This document shows, piece after piece, positions 12,857 to 20,329 of a DNA stretch of 20,329 nucleotides. Positions within the stretch are counted from its first letter, which is position 1, and every line of letters starts with the position of its first letter. The notes below the pieces were generated by a model. It was given only the letters and a program-made list of their open reading frames with translations, searched no databases and was not told where the DNA came from. This DNA is from Planctomycetota bacterium (GTDB lineage Bacteria; Planctomycetota; UBA1135; UBA2386), in assembly GCA_023433825.1 (NCBI GenBank), contig JAEYTU010000389.1, forward strand, positions 1-20,329, read 5' to 3'. The position numbers and the translations under genes are program-made.

Positions 12857-15708
12857 CAGCTCGTCCCCGCCTCCGTCGTGCCCTTGCGCAGCAGTGCGTC
12901 CTGCGCGTCGCGGAAACGTTCGTAGTCGGTCTGCCACGCCGAACGTGCGGCGTGCGCGACGACCTGCACGGCCGTGACCTTGTACTCGGGGCAGTTCGTC
13001 GCCCAGTCCGAGTTCTCGGTCGTCACGACGTTCACGCCCGACTCCGGATGGTGGAACGTCGTGTAGACGACTCCGGGCTGCATCCGCTCGGTCACGACGG
13101 CGCGCAGCGTCGTCTCACCCTTGCGGCTCTGCAGCGCGACCAGCTCGCCGTCGCGAATCCCGCGCTGCTCGGCGTCGTGCGGGTGGATCTCGAGGACGTC
13201 GGCGTCGTGCCAGACCGTGTTGTGCGTGCGCCGCGTCTGCGCGCCGACGTTGTATTGCGACAGGATCCGACCGGTCGTCAGGATCAGCGGGAAGCGACGC
13301 GTCGTTCGTTCCGGCGTCGGGATGTACTCGGTCAGCACGAAGCGACCCTTGCCGCGCACGAACTGATCGCGATGCATGACCGGCGTGCCGTCGGGCGCCG
13401 CGTCGTTGCACGGCCACTGAATGCTGCCGAGCTCGTCGATCCGCTCGTAGCTGACGCCGTGGAACGTCGGCGTCAGCGCCGCGATCTCGGCCATGACCTC
13501 GGACGGGTGGCCGTAGCGCATCGGGTAACCGAGCGCGTTCGCGAGCCGGACCGTGACCTCCCAGTCGGCGAGACCGGCCAGCGGCGGCATGACCTTCCGC
13601 ACGCGACTGATCCGTCGTTCGGCGTTCGTGAACGTGCCGTCCTTCTCGAGGAACGACGACCCCGGCAGCAGCACGTGCGCGTACCGCGCCGTCTCGTTGA
13701 CGAAGATGTCCTGCACGATCAGGCACTCGAGCGACTCGAGCGCCTTCTGGACGTGCTTCGTGTCGGGGTCCGACTGCGCGATGTCCTCGCCCTGGACGTA
13801 GAGCGCCTTGAACGAGCCGTCGATCGCCGCGTCGAACATGTTCGGGATCCGCAGTCCCGGCTCGTCGTCGATCGGGACGCCCCACGCCGTCGCGAACAGG
13901 TCGCGCACCGACGTGTCGGAGACGTGCCGATAGCCGGGCAGTTCGTGCGGGAACGAACCCATGTCACACGAACCCTGCACGTTGTTCTGTCCGCGCAGCG
14001 GGTTCACGCCGACGCCAGGGCGACCGAGATTGCCGGTGACCATCGCGAGATTCGCGATCGCCATGACCGTCGTGCTGCCCTGACTGTGCTCGGTCACGCC
14101 GAGCCCGTAGTAGATCGCCGCATTGCGCGCGCCGGCATACAGCCGCGCCGCGCCGCGGATCGACGCTGCAGGAACGCCGGTCTCGGACTCCAGCGCCTCC
14201 GGTGAGTTCTTCGGCAATGCGATGAACGTCCGCCACTTCTCGTACTCGGCGACGTCGCACCGCTCGCGGACGTAGTCCTCGCGCGCGAGCCCTTCGGTGA
14301 CGACGACGTGCGCGAGCGCGTTCATCACGGCGACGTTGGCGCCGGGTCGCAATTGCAGGTGGAAGTCGGCTTCGACGTGCGGCATTCGCACGAGGTCGAT
14401 CCGCCGCGGATCGACGACGATCAAGCGTGCGCCTTCGCGCAGTCGCTGCTTCATCCGCGACGCGAACACCGGATGGCCGTCGGTCGGATTGGCGCCGATC
14501 ACGACGATGCAGTCGGCCTGCTCGACACTGTCGAAGTCCTGCGTGCCCGCGGATTCACCGAGCGTCGTCTTCAGTCCATAGCCGGTCGGCGAATGACAGA
14601 CGCGGGCGCACGTGTCGACGTTGTTGTTGCCCATCGCCGCGCGGACGAGCTTCTGGACGAGATACGTCTCCTCGTTCGTGCACCGCGAACTCGTGATCCC
14701 GCCGACCGACGCGCGGCCGTACTTCGCCTGGATCCGACGGATCTCGGAAGCCGCATGCGCGATCGCCTCGTCCCAACCGACCTCGCGCCATGGATCGGTG
14801 ATCTTCGCGCGGATCATCGGGTGCTTCACACGGTCGGGATGCGTCGCGTAGCCCCACGCGAATCGACCCTTGACGCACGAGTGCCCGTGATTGGCCTTGC
14901 CGTCCTTGTGCGGCACCATCCGGACGACTTCGTTGCCCTTCATCTCGGCGCGGAACGAGCAGCCGACACCGCAATACGCACACGTCGTCGTGACGGCGCG
15001 ATCCGGTTGCCCGGCGTCGGCGATCGACTTCTCCATCAACGTCGACGTCGGGCACGCCTGCACGCAGGCGCCGCACGACACGCATTCGCTGTCGAGGAAG
15101 TTCGTCGGCCCGGCGGCGATCTTCGACTCGAAGCCGCGGCCTTCGACGGTCAACGCGAACGTCCCCTGCACCTCGTCGCAGGCGCGCACGCAGCGCGAGC
15201 AGACGATGCACTTCGTCGGATCGAACGTGAAGTACGGGTTCGACTCGTCCTTCGCCTGCGTCAGGTGATTGGCGCCGTCGTAGCCGTACCGGACCTCGCG
15301 CAGGCCGACGACGCCGGCCATGTCCTGCAACTCGCAGTTGCCGTTCGCCGGGCACGTCAGGCAGTCGAGTGGATGGTCGCTGATGTACAGCTCCATCGTC
15401 GAACGCCGCAGGTCGGCGAGCTTCTTCGTCTGCGTCTTGACGACCATCCCGGACTCGCACGGCGTCGTGCACGAAGCCGGATAGCCGCGGCGCCCGTCGA
15501 CCTCGACCAGACACAGTCGGCAACTGCCGAACGCTTCGAGACTGTCAGTCGCGCAGAGCTTCGGCACCTTGACGCCGAGTTCGGCCGCGGCGCGCAGGAT
15601 CGAAGTTCCCGCCGGCACCGTGACCGGCGTTCCGTCGATCGCGAGCGTGACGGTCGCCGTCGTCGCGCGCGCTGGCGTGCCGAGGTCGAGGATCTTGTTC
15701 GAGTACAT
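12856..15708 (-). CDS. fdsA: NAD-dependent formate dehydrogenase, molybdenum alpha subunit
   Basis: Encodes 950 residues, the normal size of FdsA/FdhA. Domain order: a 2Fe-2S ferredoxin domain (Cys52, 63, 66, 80); a His/Cys 4Fe-4S site (His112, Cys116, 119, 125); two 4Fe-4S clusters (Cys167, 170, 173, 177 and Cys209, 212, 215, 219); and the bis-MGD domain with its own cluster (Cys243, 246, 250, 278). The molybdenum ligand is Cys371 in A-R-V-C-H-S-P-T-G; selenocysteine occupies this place in E. coli FdhF. The enzyme oxidises formate to CO2 and may run in reverse. It lies 1 bp after fdsB and overlaps fdsD. No fdhD/fdsC sulfurtransferase gene is in the window. Confidence 0.96.
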   Translation of the reverse strand: MYSNKILDLGTPARATTATVTLAIDGTPVTVPAGTSILRAAAELGVKVPKLCATDSLEAFGSCRLCLVEVDGRRGYPASCTTPCESGMVVKTQTKKLADLRRSTMELYISDHPLDCLTCPANGNCELQDMAGVVGLREVRYGYDGANHLTQAKDESNPYFTFDPTKCIVCSRCVRACDEVQGTFALTVEGRGFESKIAAGPTNFLDSECVSCGACVQACPTSTLMEKSIADAGQPDRAVTTTCAYCGVGCSFRAEMKGNEVVRMVPHKDGKANHGHSCVKGRFAWGYATHPDRVKHPMIRAKITDPWREVGWDEAIAHAASEIRRIQAKYGRASVGGITSSRCTNEETYLVQKLVRAAMGNNNVDTCARVCHSPTGYGLKTTLGESAGTQDFDSVEQADCIVVIGANPTDGHPVFASRMKQRLREGARLIVVDPRRIDLVRMPHVEADFHLQLRPGANVAVMNALAHVVVTEGLAREDYVRERCDVAEYEKWRTFIALPKNSPEALESETGVPAASIRGAARLYAGARNAAIYYGLGVTEHSQGSTTVMAIANLAMVTGNLGRPGVGVNPLRGQNNVQGSCDMGSFPHELPGYRHVSDTSVRDLFATAWGVPIDDEPGLRIPNMFDAAIDGSFKALYVQGEDIAQSDPDTKHVQKALESLECLIVQDIFVNETARYAHVLLPGSSFLEKDGTFTNAERRISRVRKVMPPLAGLADWEVTVRLANALGYPMRYGHPSEVMAEIAALTPTFHGVSYERIDELGSIQWPCNDAAPDGTPVMHRDQFVRGKGRFVLTEYIPTPERTTRRFPLILTTGRILSQYNVGAQTRRTHNTVWHDADVLEIHPHDAEQRGIRDGELVALQSRKGETTLRAVVTERMQPGVVYTTFHHPESGVNVVTTENSDWATNCPEYKVTAVQVVAHAARSAWQTDYERFRDAQDALLRKGTTEAGTS

Positions 15709-15709
15709 G

Positions 15710-17293
15710 TCAGTTCCGGGCGAAGTCCTCGGGGAAGTGGCGCAGTGCGCTGACGACCGGCATCGGCGTCAGCCCGCCCATCGCGCACAGCGACGCGTCG
15801 CGCATCGTGTCGCACAGATCGTGCAGCAGTGCCGTGTTCTGCTCGCGACGTTCGCCACGGCGGATCCGATCGATGACCTCGACGCCGCGCGTGCTGCCGA
15901 TCCGACACGGCGTGCACTTGCCGCACGACTCGATCGCGCAGAACTCCATCGCGTAGCGAGCCATCGCACTCATGTCGACCGTGTCGTCGAAGACGACGAT
16001 GCCGCCGTGACCGAGCATCGCGCCGGCAGCGGCGAATGCCTCGTAGTCGAGCGGCAGGTCGAGTTGCGACGCCGGCAGGTACGCGCCGAGCGGCCCGCCG
16101 ATCTGCACGGCGCGAATCGGCCGCCCACTCGCCGTTCCGCCGCCGAAGTCTTCGAGCAGCGTTCGCAGCGTCACGCCGAACGGCACTTCGACGATGCCGC
16201 CGCGCGCGACGTTGCCGGCGAGTTGGAACGGCAGCGTGCCCTTGCTGCGGCCGACGCCGTGCGCCGCATAGGCCGCGCCGCCGTGCTGCAGGATCCACGG
16301 CGCGGCGGCGAGCGTCATCACGTTGTTGACGACGGTCGGCCGGCCGAACAGGCCGACGAGCGCCGGCAGCGGCGGTTTCGGACGCACCATGCCGCGCTTG
16401 CCTTCGAGGCTCTCGAGCATCGCGGTCTCTTCCCCGCAGATGTACGAGCCGGCGCCGATCCGCAGGTGGATGTCGAACGCCTTCCCGCTGCCGAGCACGT
16501 CGTCGCCGAGCAGCGAGGCTTCGCGCGCGCGCGCGAGCGCCTGCGTGAACACACGGCGCGCGTGCGGGTACTCGGAGCGCAGGTACACGTAGCCCTCGGT
16601 CGCGCCGACGCCGAGGCCGGCGATCGCCATTCCCTCGATCAGCAGGAACGGATCGCCCTCCATGACCATCCGATCGCTGAACGTGCCCGAGTCGCCTTCG
16701 TCGGCGTTGCAGGCGACGTACTTCTGCGGGCCGGGCGCGCCGAGCACCGTGCGCCACTTGATGCCGGCCGGGAAGCCGGCGCCGCCGCGGCCACGCAGGC
16801 CCGACGCGTGGATCTCGTCGACGATCGCCGCGGGGGAGAGCGTCAGCGCGCGGCGCAGTCCGATCAGTCCGCCGTGCGCCTCGTAGGCGGCGAGGTCGAG
16901 CGGATCGGTGACGCCGACGCGGGCGAACGTCAGACGCGTCTGGCGCGCGAGCCATGGCAGGTCGTCGACCGGGCCAAGGCGAAGGGGATGGTCGGCGCCG
17001 GTCAGAAAGCCGGCGGCGAACAGCGAGGGAACGTCAGCGACGTCGACTGGGCCGTAGGCGATGCGTCCCGACGGCGTCGCGACCTCGATCAGCGGTTCGC
17101 GCCACAGCATCCCGCGCGAGCCGTTGCGGACGACGCGGAGTTGGGTGCGCGACGCGGACGCGCTCGCGTCGGTCGCGTTCGCTTGCGCCTCGATCGCGCG
17201 CGCGACGTCGTCGGCGCCGACCGCGCACGCGGCAGCGTCGCCGGGGACGAAGATCGTCGTCGTGGCGGTGGTCGCGTTCCTGGCGGCGGTCAT
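15710..17293 (-). CDS. fdsB: Formate dehydrogenase beta subunit (FMN, NAD-binding, NuoF-like)
   Basis: Encodes 527 residues. An N-terminal ~110-residue region corresponds to the thioredoxin-like domain typical of FdsB. The NuoF-like core follows, with the FMN loop G-L-R-G-R-G-G-A-G-F-P (165-175), the NAD(H) motif C-N-A-D-E-G-D-S-G-T-F (195-205), and 4Fe-4S ligands Cys457, 460, 463 (E-S-C-G-K-C-T-P-C) with Cys503. It is the diaphorase subunit that delivers formate electrons to NAD+. The start ATG overlaps the fdsG stop in ATGA, which fixes it and indicates coupling. Confidence 0.95.
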   Translation of the reverse strand: MTAARNATTATTTIFVPGDAAACAVGADDVARAIEAQANATDASASASRTQLRVVRNGSRGMLWREPLIEVATPSGRIAYGPVDVADVPSLFAAGFLTGADHPLRLGPVDDLPWLARQTRLTFARVGVTDPLDLAAYEAHGGLIGLRRALTLSPAAIVDEIHASGLRGRGGAGFPAGIKWRTVLGAPGPQKYVACNADEGDSGTFSDRMVMEGDPFLLIEGMAIAGLGVGATEGYVYLRSEYPHARRVFTQALARAREASLLGDDVLGSGKAFDIHLRIGAGSYICGEETAMLESLEGKRGMVRPKPPLPALVGLFGRPTVVNNVMTLAAAPWILQHGGAAYAAHGVGRSKGTLPFQLAGNVARGGIVEVPFGVTLRTLLEDFGGGTASGRPIRAVQIGGPLGAYLPASQLDLPLDYEAFAAAGAMLGHGGIVVFDDTVDMSAMARYAMEFCAIESCGKCTPCRIGSTRGVEVIDRIRRGERREQNTALLHDLCDTMRDASLCAMGGLTPMPVVSALRHFPEDFARN

Positions 17294-17817
17294 CGGTGCG
17301 CTCCGGTGCCGTTCCGTGCGCCGCGGTCGTCGTGCAACGTGGCGAGCAGTGCGTCGAGGCGGGCTTCGTTCACGCGGCCGTGCAGGCGTCCGTCGAGCAG
17401 GACCGACGGACCGAGCGCGCAGTTGCCGAGGCAGTAGACGGTCTCGACCGTCAGCGCCCCGTCGGCCGTCGTGCCGTCGCCTTGGAGGCCGACCCTCGCG
17501 TGCAGATGCGCGGCGACGCGGTCACAACCGACCGCCTGACAGGCCTCGGCGCGGCATTGGCGCAGCACGTGCCGCCCGGGCGGGGTCGTGCGGAAGTCGT
17601 GATAGAAGGTCACGACGCCGTGCACGTCGGCGATCGACAGATTCAAGCCCTCGGCGATCCGCGGCAGCGCCGCCGGCGGCACGTAGCCGAGGCGTTCTTG
17701 GATCGCATGCAGGATCGGCAGCAGCGCGCCGGGGAGGTCACGCATCTCGGCGACCGCGGCGTCGACGGTCGCGAACGTGTCGGTGGCAGGTGCCGAGGAC
17801 GAGTCGGAATCGTGCAT
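17290..17817 (-). CDS. fdsG: Formate dehydrogenase gamma subunit (2Fe-2S, NuoE-like)
   Basis: Encodes 175 residues and begins the operon. It has the NuoE arrangement: a helical domain (I-L-H-A-I-Q-E-R-L-G-Y-V-P; H-G-V-V-T-F-Y-H-D-F) and a thioredoxin-like domain binding one 2Fe-2S cluster through Cys88, Cys93 (C-R-A-E-A-C), Cys129 and Cys133 (C-L-G-N-C). It forms the diaphorase module with FdsB. No clear Shine-Dalgarno sequence precedes the ATG at 17817. Promoter elements must lie in the 274 bp shared with the divergent hicA gene, but I could not identify them. Confidence 0.95.
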   Translation of the reverse strand: MHDSDSSSAPATDTFATVDAAVAEMRDLPGALLPILHAIQERLGYVPPAALPRIAEGLNLSIADVHGVVTFYHDFRTTPPGRHVLRQCRAEACQAVGCDRVAAHLHARVGLQGDGTTADGALTVETVYCLGNCALGPSVLLDGRLHGRVNEARLDALLATLHDDRGARNGTGAHR

Positions 17818-18053
17818 GCAGGAGTTGGACGACCGGATGCGGTCGAAGGGCGGAGGTTGTAGCAGATCCTGGGGGGTGGCTGCGGGAGTGAGCAGCGCGA
17901 TCGGAGCGGCGGGCTCCGGGCGGAGCGCAAAGGCGTGGGATGCGGCCCGACCGCGGGCTGCGAGCTGGATCGCGCGATCTCACCGGCGCACCCGGCCTCG
18001 GTTTGCCACCGCAACCCGTCCAGCAAGCTCGGATCGTGCCCCTGTGACTCCGT

Positions 18054-18080
18054 CTAGCTCTCTGGACGAGTTAGGGCTAG
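18054..18080. promoter_or_regulatory. Imperfect inverted repeat upstream of hicA, candidate autoregulatory operator
   Basis: CTAGCTC (18054-18060) and GGGCTAG (18074-18080) are inverted copies with one mismatch, 13 bp apart, ending 11 bp before the hicA GTG. HicB antitoxins commonly repress their own promoter through such palindromes. Binding is inferred only from position and symmetry. Confidence 0.3.
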
Positions 18081-18091
18081 CGTTCGTCCCT

Positions 18092-18313
18092 GTGCGAAAC
18101 GTCAAAGTTCGAGACGTGCTCCGTCTCCTGCGAAAGCACGGATGCCAGCAGGTCCGACAGCGAGGTTCGCATCGCATCTGGAGGTGCGGTCGATGTCAGA
18201 CCACCATCCCCGGAGATGACGGCGAGACGATTCCAAGTGGCACTTTGAAGAGCATCCAACAGCACCTTGCACCTTGCCTCGGAGATGCGTGGCTGGAGAC
18301 CCGTAATGGCTAA
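18092..18313 (+). CDS. hicA: HicA-type mRNA interferase toxin
   Basis: Encodes 73 residues from GTG 18092. It shows the HicA dsRBD-like fold: V-R-D-V-L-R-L-L-R-K-H-G-C (helix), V-R-Q-R-G-S-H-R-I-W (strand turn with catalytic His27 in G-S-H), then T-I-P-G-D and I-P-S-G-T-L-K-S-I-Q-Q-H-L (C-terminal helix). HicA toxins cleave mRNA and are neutralised by HicB. The usual second His (V-P-H) is replaced by I-P-G, and a C-x-x-C (Cys32, Cys35) sits after the His, so it is a divergent member. Its stop overlaps the hicB start by 8 bp. The start codon was chosen at the family N-terminus; the frame is open further upstream. Confidence 0.78.
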   Translation: MRNVKVRDVLRLLRKHGCQQVRQRGSHRIWRCGRCQTTIPGDDGETIPSGTLKSIQQHLAPCLGDAWLETRNG

Positions 18314-18719
18314 GCAGCACTACACGATCGTGTTCGAACACGGCGACCGACCAAACCAATGGCGGGCGTCCGTGAAGGAGCTTCCGGAGTGCCACACCTT
18401 CGGTCGGGGGCTCGCGCAGACACGCGCGCGCATCCGAGAGGCGCTCATCCTCTGGGTCGGAAAGAAGGCGTCGTCGGCCGAGCTTCGTGAGGTCCTTCCC
18501 TTGCCGGCAGAAGCCAAGCGGGTGAAGGAAGCGATGGACGCGCTCTACACGAAGCTGGATCAACTGATGAAGGAGCGCGAAGACGTCGTCGCGGAACTGA
18601 AGAACGAGGCGTGGTCGCTTCGCGACATCGCCGCAGTCCTCGACCTCTCCCACCAACGTGTGAGCCAAGTCGCGGAGAGAAAGCGACGACGTCCACGCAC
18701 CGCGAGCTCGTCGAAGTAG
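18306..18719 (+). CDS. hicB: HicB-type antitoxin with C-terminal helix-turn-helix
   Basis: Encodes 137 residues. The N-terminal ~50 residues are HicB-like (Y-T-I-V-F-E-H-G ... W-R-A-S-V-K-E-L-P-E-C-H-T-F-G ... A-R-I-R-E-A-L), the partly degraded RNase-H-like fold that binds the toxin. A long charged helix follows (about 66-100), then a helix-turn-helix (W-S-L-R-D-I-A-A-V-L-D-L-S-H-Q-R-V-S-Q-V, 103-122) and a basic tail. The DNA-binding domain suggests autoregulation. ATG 18306 overlaps the hicA stop. The first part of this gene is clearly less GC-rich (32 of 60 bases at 18301-18360) than its surroundings, in line with acquisition by transfer. It ends 12 bp from convergent modC. Confidence 0.8.
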   Translation: MAKQHYTIVFEHGDRPNQWRASVKELPECHTFGRGLAQTRARIREALILWVGKKASSAELREVLPLPAEAKRVKEAMDALYTKLDQLMKEREDVVAELKNEAWSLRDIAAVLDLSHQRVSQVAERKRRRPRTASSSK

Positions 18720-18731
18720 CTCGGCGCCCGC

Positions 18732-19784
18732 TCACCCCACCGCGACCCCGACCTCGGTCGCCTTCAACACGACCCACAGCTCCGCGCCGACGCGGATCGC
18801 CAGGTCCGCCAGCGCCGCCGGCGTGATCTCGGCGACCAGCGGCAGCTCGCCGCCGAGTTGCACACGAACGCCGTCGAGCGACGGCTCGATGCCGACGACC
18901 GGGGCGCGCCACACGTTGCGCGGCGAGCCGGCCGGGCGCTCGCGATACAGCGCGACGGCACGCGGGTGGAACGTCGCGACGACGGCCCCGTCGAGCGCGT
19001 TCGCGACGACGAGTCGCCCGCCGGCGTCGGTCGTGACGACGCCGCCGTGCGCGACGCCCCGGACGAAGTTCAACCCGACGAGGTCCGCGACGTAGCGAGT
19101 CCTCGGCCGGCTGCAGATCTGGGCGACGGTCCCGACCTGCACGATCCGCCCGTCCTCGACGACGGCGATCCGATCGGCGAGCGCGAACGCGTCGACGGCC
19201 GAATGCACGACCAGCAGCCGAACGCCGGCTGTCGCCTGCAACTGCGTGCGCAGCTCGCGACGTAACTCGGCGCGGGCCGACGCGTCGACGGCGGCGAGCG
19301 GCTCGTCGAGCAGCAGGATCCGCGGCGTGAGCGCGAGCGCGCGTGCCAGTGCGACGCGTTGGCATTGCCCGCCGGACAGCGTCGACGGCCGCCGCGCGCC
19401 GAGGTCGCCGACACCGACCCGCGTCAGCCATTCGGCTGCGGTCGCCGTCGCGACGTCGCGCGCGACGCCGCGGCTGCGCAGCCCGAACGCGACGTTCGCG
19501 TTCGCCGTCATGTGCGGGAACAGCAGGTGATCCTGGAACACGAACCCGACGCCGCGCCGCTGCGGATCGACGAAGTTCGCCGCCGTTCCGTCGTCGAGCA
19601 CGTCGGCGCCGAACCGGATCTCGCCGGCGTCGATCGGCAACAGGCCGGCGACGGCGAGCAGCAGCGACGTCTTGCCGGCGCCGTTGCGGCCGACGATCGC
19701 GACGGTCTCGTTCGCGCCGATGTCGAGATCGACGTCGAGCGCGAGTCGGCCGCGCGTCAGGCGGAACTTCGCGTGCAGCGTCAT
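18732..19784 (-). CDS. modC: Molybdate ABC transporter ATP-binding protein
   Basis: Encodes 350 residues, the usual ModC length. ABC motifs are complete: Walker A G-R-N-G-A-G-K-T (32-39), Q-loop Gln84 (V-F-Q-D-H), signature L-S-G-G-Q (136-140), Walker B I-L-L-L-D-E-P (156-162) and switch His194. The C-terminal ~70 residues form a TOBE domain (I-E-P-S-L-D-G-V-R-V-Q-L to the end), which binds oxyanion in ModC. The context of ModB upstream and a molybdenum enzyme nearby supports molybdate over sulfate. The ATG overlaps the modB stop in ATGA. No Mo-box operator was found within the visible part. Confidence 0.9.
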   Translation of the reverse strand: MTLHAKFRLTRGRLALDVDLDIGANETVAIVGRNGAGKTSLLLAVAGLLPIDAGEIRFGADVLDDGTAANFVDPQRRGVGFVFQDHLLFPHMTANANVAFGLRSRGVARDVATATAAEWLTRVGVGDLGARRPSTLSGGQCQRVALARALALTPRILLLDEPLAAVDASARAELRRELRTQLQATAGVRLLVVHSAVDAFALADRIAVVEDGRIVQVGTVAQICSRPRTRYVADLVGLNFVRGVAHGGVVTTDAGGRLVVANALDGAVVATFHPRAVALYRERPAGSPRNVWRAPVVGIEPSLDGVRVQLGGELPLVAEITPAALADLAIRVGAELWVVLKATEVGVAVG

Positions 19785-20329
19785 CGCAGCGGGAACCACT
19801 GTCGGCGCAGCACGAAGAGCAGCACGGCCGACACGACGACGAGCACCAGACTCAACACGATCGCGGCGTCGACGTCGGTCTCCAGCGCCCGATACACGGC
19901 GAGCGGCATCGTCTGCGTCTGGCCCTGCAAATTGCCGGCGAACGTGATCGTCGCGCCGAACTCGCCGAGCGCGCGCGCCCACGCGACGACGAGCCCGGCC
20001 TTCACCGAAGGCGCGATCATCGGCAGCGTGACCGTGCGAAAGACACGCCACGGACTCGCGCCGAGCGTCGCGGCGGCGTCGGCGTAGCGGCGGTCGAACG
20101 CGCGCATCCCGGCCTCGACGGTCAGCACGAAGAACGGCATCGCGACGTAGGTCTCGGCGACGACGACACCCGCCGTCGTGAACGGCAACACGAGACCGAG
20201 CCACGCGTCGAACGGCGCGCCGACGATCCCGTTGCGGCCGTACGCGAGCAGCAGCGCGAACCCACCGACGACCGGCGGCACGACCATCGGCAGCGTCACG
20301 AGCACGCGGACGGCGGTGCGCAGTCGATC
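19781..20329 (-). CDS. modB: Molybdate ABC transporter permease (5' end beyond window)
   Basis: The visible 182 codons are open to the window edge, so the start lies outside; about 40 residues appear to be missing. Hydrophobic helices and the EAA loop (A-A-A-T-L-G-A-S-P-W-R-V-F ... L-P-M-I-A-P) that contacts the ATPase are clear. P-M-V-V-P-P-V-V-G-G-F and G-E-F-G-A-T-I-T-F-A-G-N are hallmarks of ModB, with the latter in the last third of the protein. It forms the inner-membrane channel with ModC. The periplasmic binding protein ModA is expected just outside the window. Confidence 0.92.
   Translation of the reverse strand, partial: DRLRTAVRVLVTLPMVVPPVVGGFALLLAYGRNGIVGAPFDAWLGLVLPFTTAGVVVAETYVAMPFFVLTVEAGMRAFDRRYADAAATLGASPWRVFRTVTLPMIAPSVKAGLVVAWARALGEFGATITFAGNLQGQTQTMPLAVYRALETDVDAAIVLSLVLVVVSAVLLFVLRRQWFPLR

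Noticed and set aside
12253..14205. 650-codon plus-strand frame opposite fdsA
   Set aside because: Arg-rich translation without any recognised motif, opposite a confidently identified gene; typical of high-GC shadow frames.
14590..14610. Selenocysteine in formate dehydrogenase
   Set aside because: The ligand codon is a Cys codon in an uninterrupted frame (R-V-C-H-S-P), not TGA.
17818..18091. Formate- or molybdate-responsive operator or riboswitch (Moco motif) before fdsG
   Set aside because: No Moco-riboswitch-like architecture, ModE-type palindrome or clear promoter elements could be recognised by eye.

Overview
The window is very GC-rich and densely packed. It most resembles a Planctomycetota chromosome: four secreted proteins end in the beta-rich C-terminal module (...TNG/TNA near the end) that I associate with large planctomycete exoproteomes, signal peptides commonly end in A-Q, and Shine-Dalgarno sequences are patchy. 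No rRNA, tRNA, CRISPR array or insertion sequence was seen.

Layout. 1-4055 is a secreted-protein neighbourhood: the 3' end of an anchor-J/MAM-like protein (+), a thioredoxin-fold protein whose frame is interrupted by one in-frame TGA (-), a LamG-domain protein (+) and a right-handed beta-helix protein (-). 4390-10268 holds an exported CYTH/VTC-like protein (+), then a leftward set (Cys-rich metal-binding protein, zinc alcohol dehydrogenase, Acr3 arsenite permease), a divergent DASS/SLC13 transporter with two TrkA-C domains, and a small lipoprotein. 10265-12577 holds a leftward ytxJ / secreted protein / lipoprotein operon and a divergent lipoprotein with two YciI-like domains. 12584-17817 is a complete leftward operon fdsG-fdsB-fdsA-fdsD for a molybdenum NAD-dependent formate dehydrogenase. 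18092-18719 is a HicAB-type toxin-antitoxin pair, and 18732-20329 is modC plus partial modB of a molybdate ABC importer.

How genes work together: ModBC would import molybdate for the molybdenum cofactor of FdsA; FdsA oxidises formate and passes electrons through Fe-S clusters to FdsB (FMN, NAD) and FdsG. The zinc dehydrogenase, Cys-rich protein and Acr3 look like a metal/aldehyde/arsenic stress set.

The most interesting object is the gene at 575-1534 (-). Its two open segments lie in the same frame, separated only by TGA (1297-1295), which sits where a thioredoxin-like protein carries the first Cys of CxxC; the frame then reads P-Q-C. A 9-bp hairpin with one bulged U and a GGUCC loop starts 14 nt after the TGA, with its loop 24 nt downstream, as expected for a bacterial SECIS element. 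I interpret it as a candidate selenoprotein with a UxxC redox motif. The TGA is not a genome-wide reassignment, because many genes here end in TGA.
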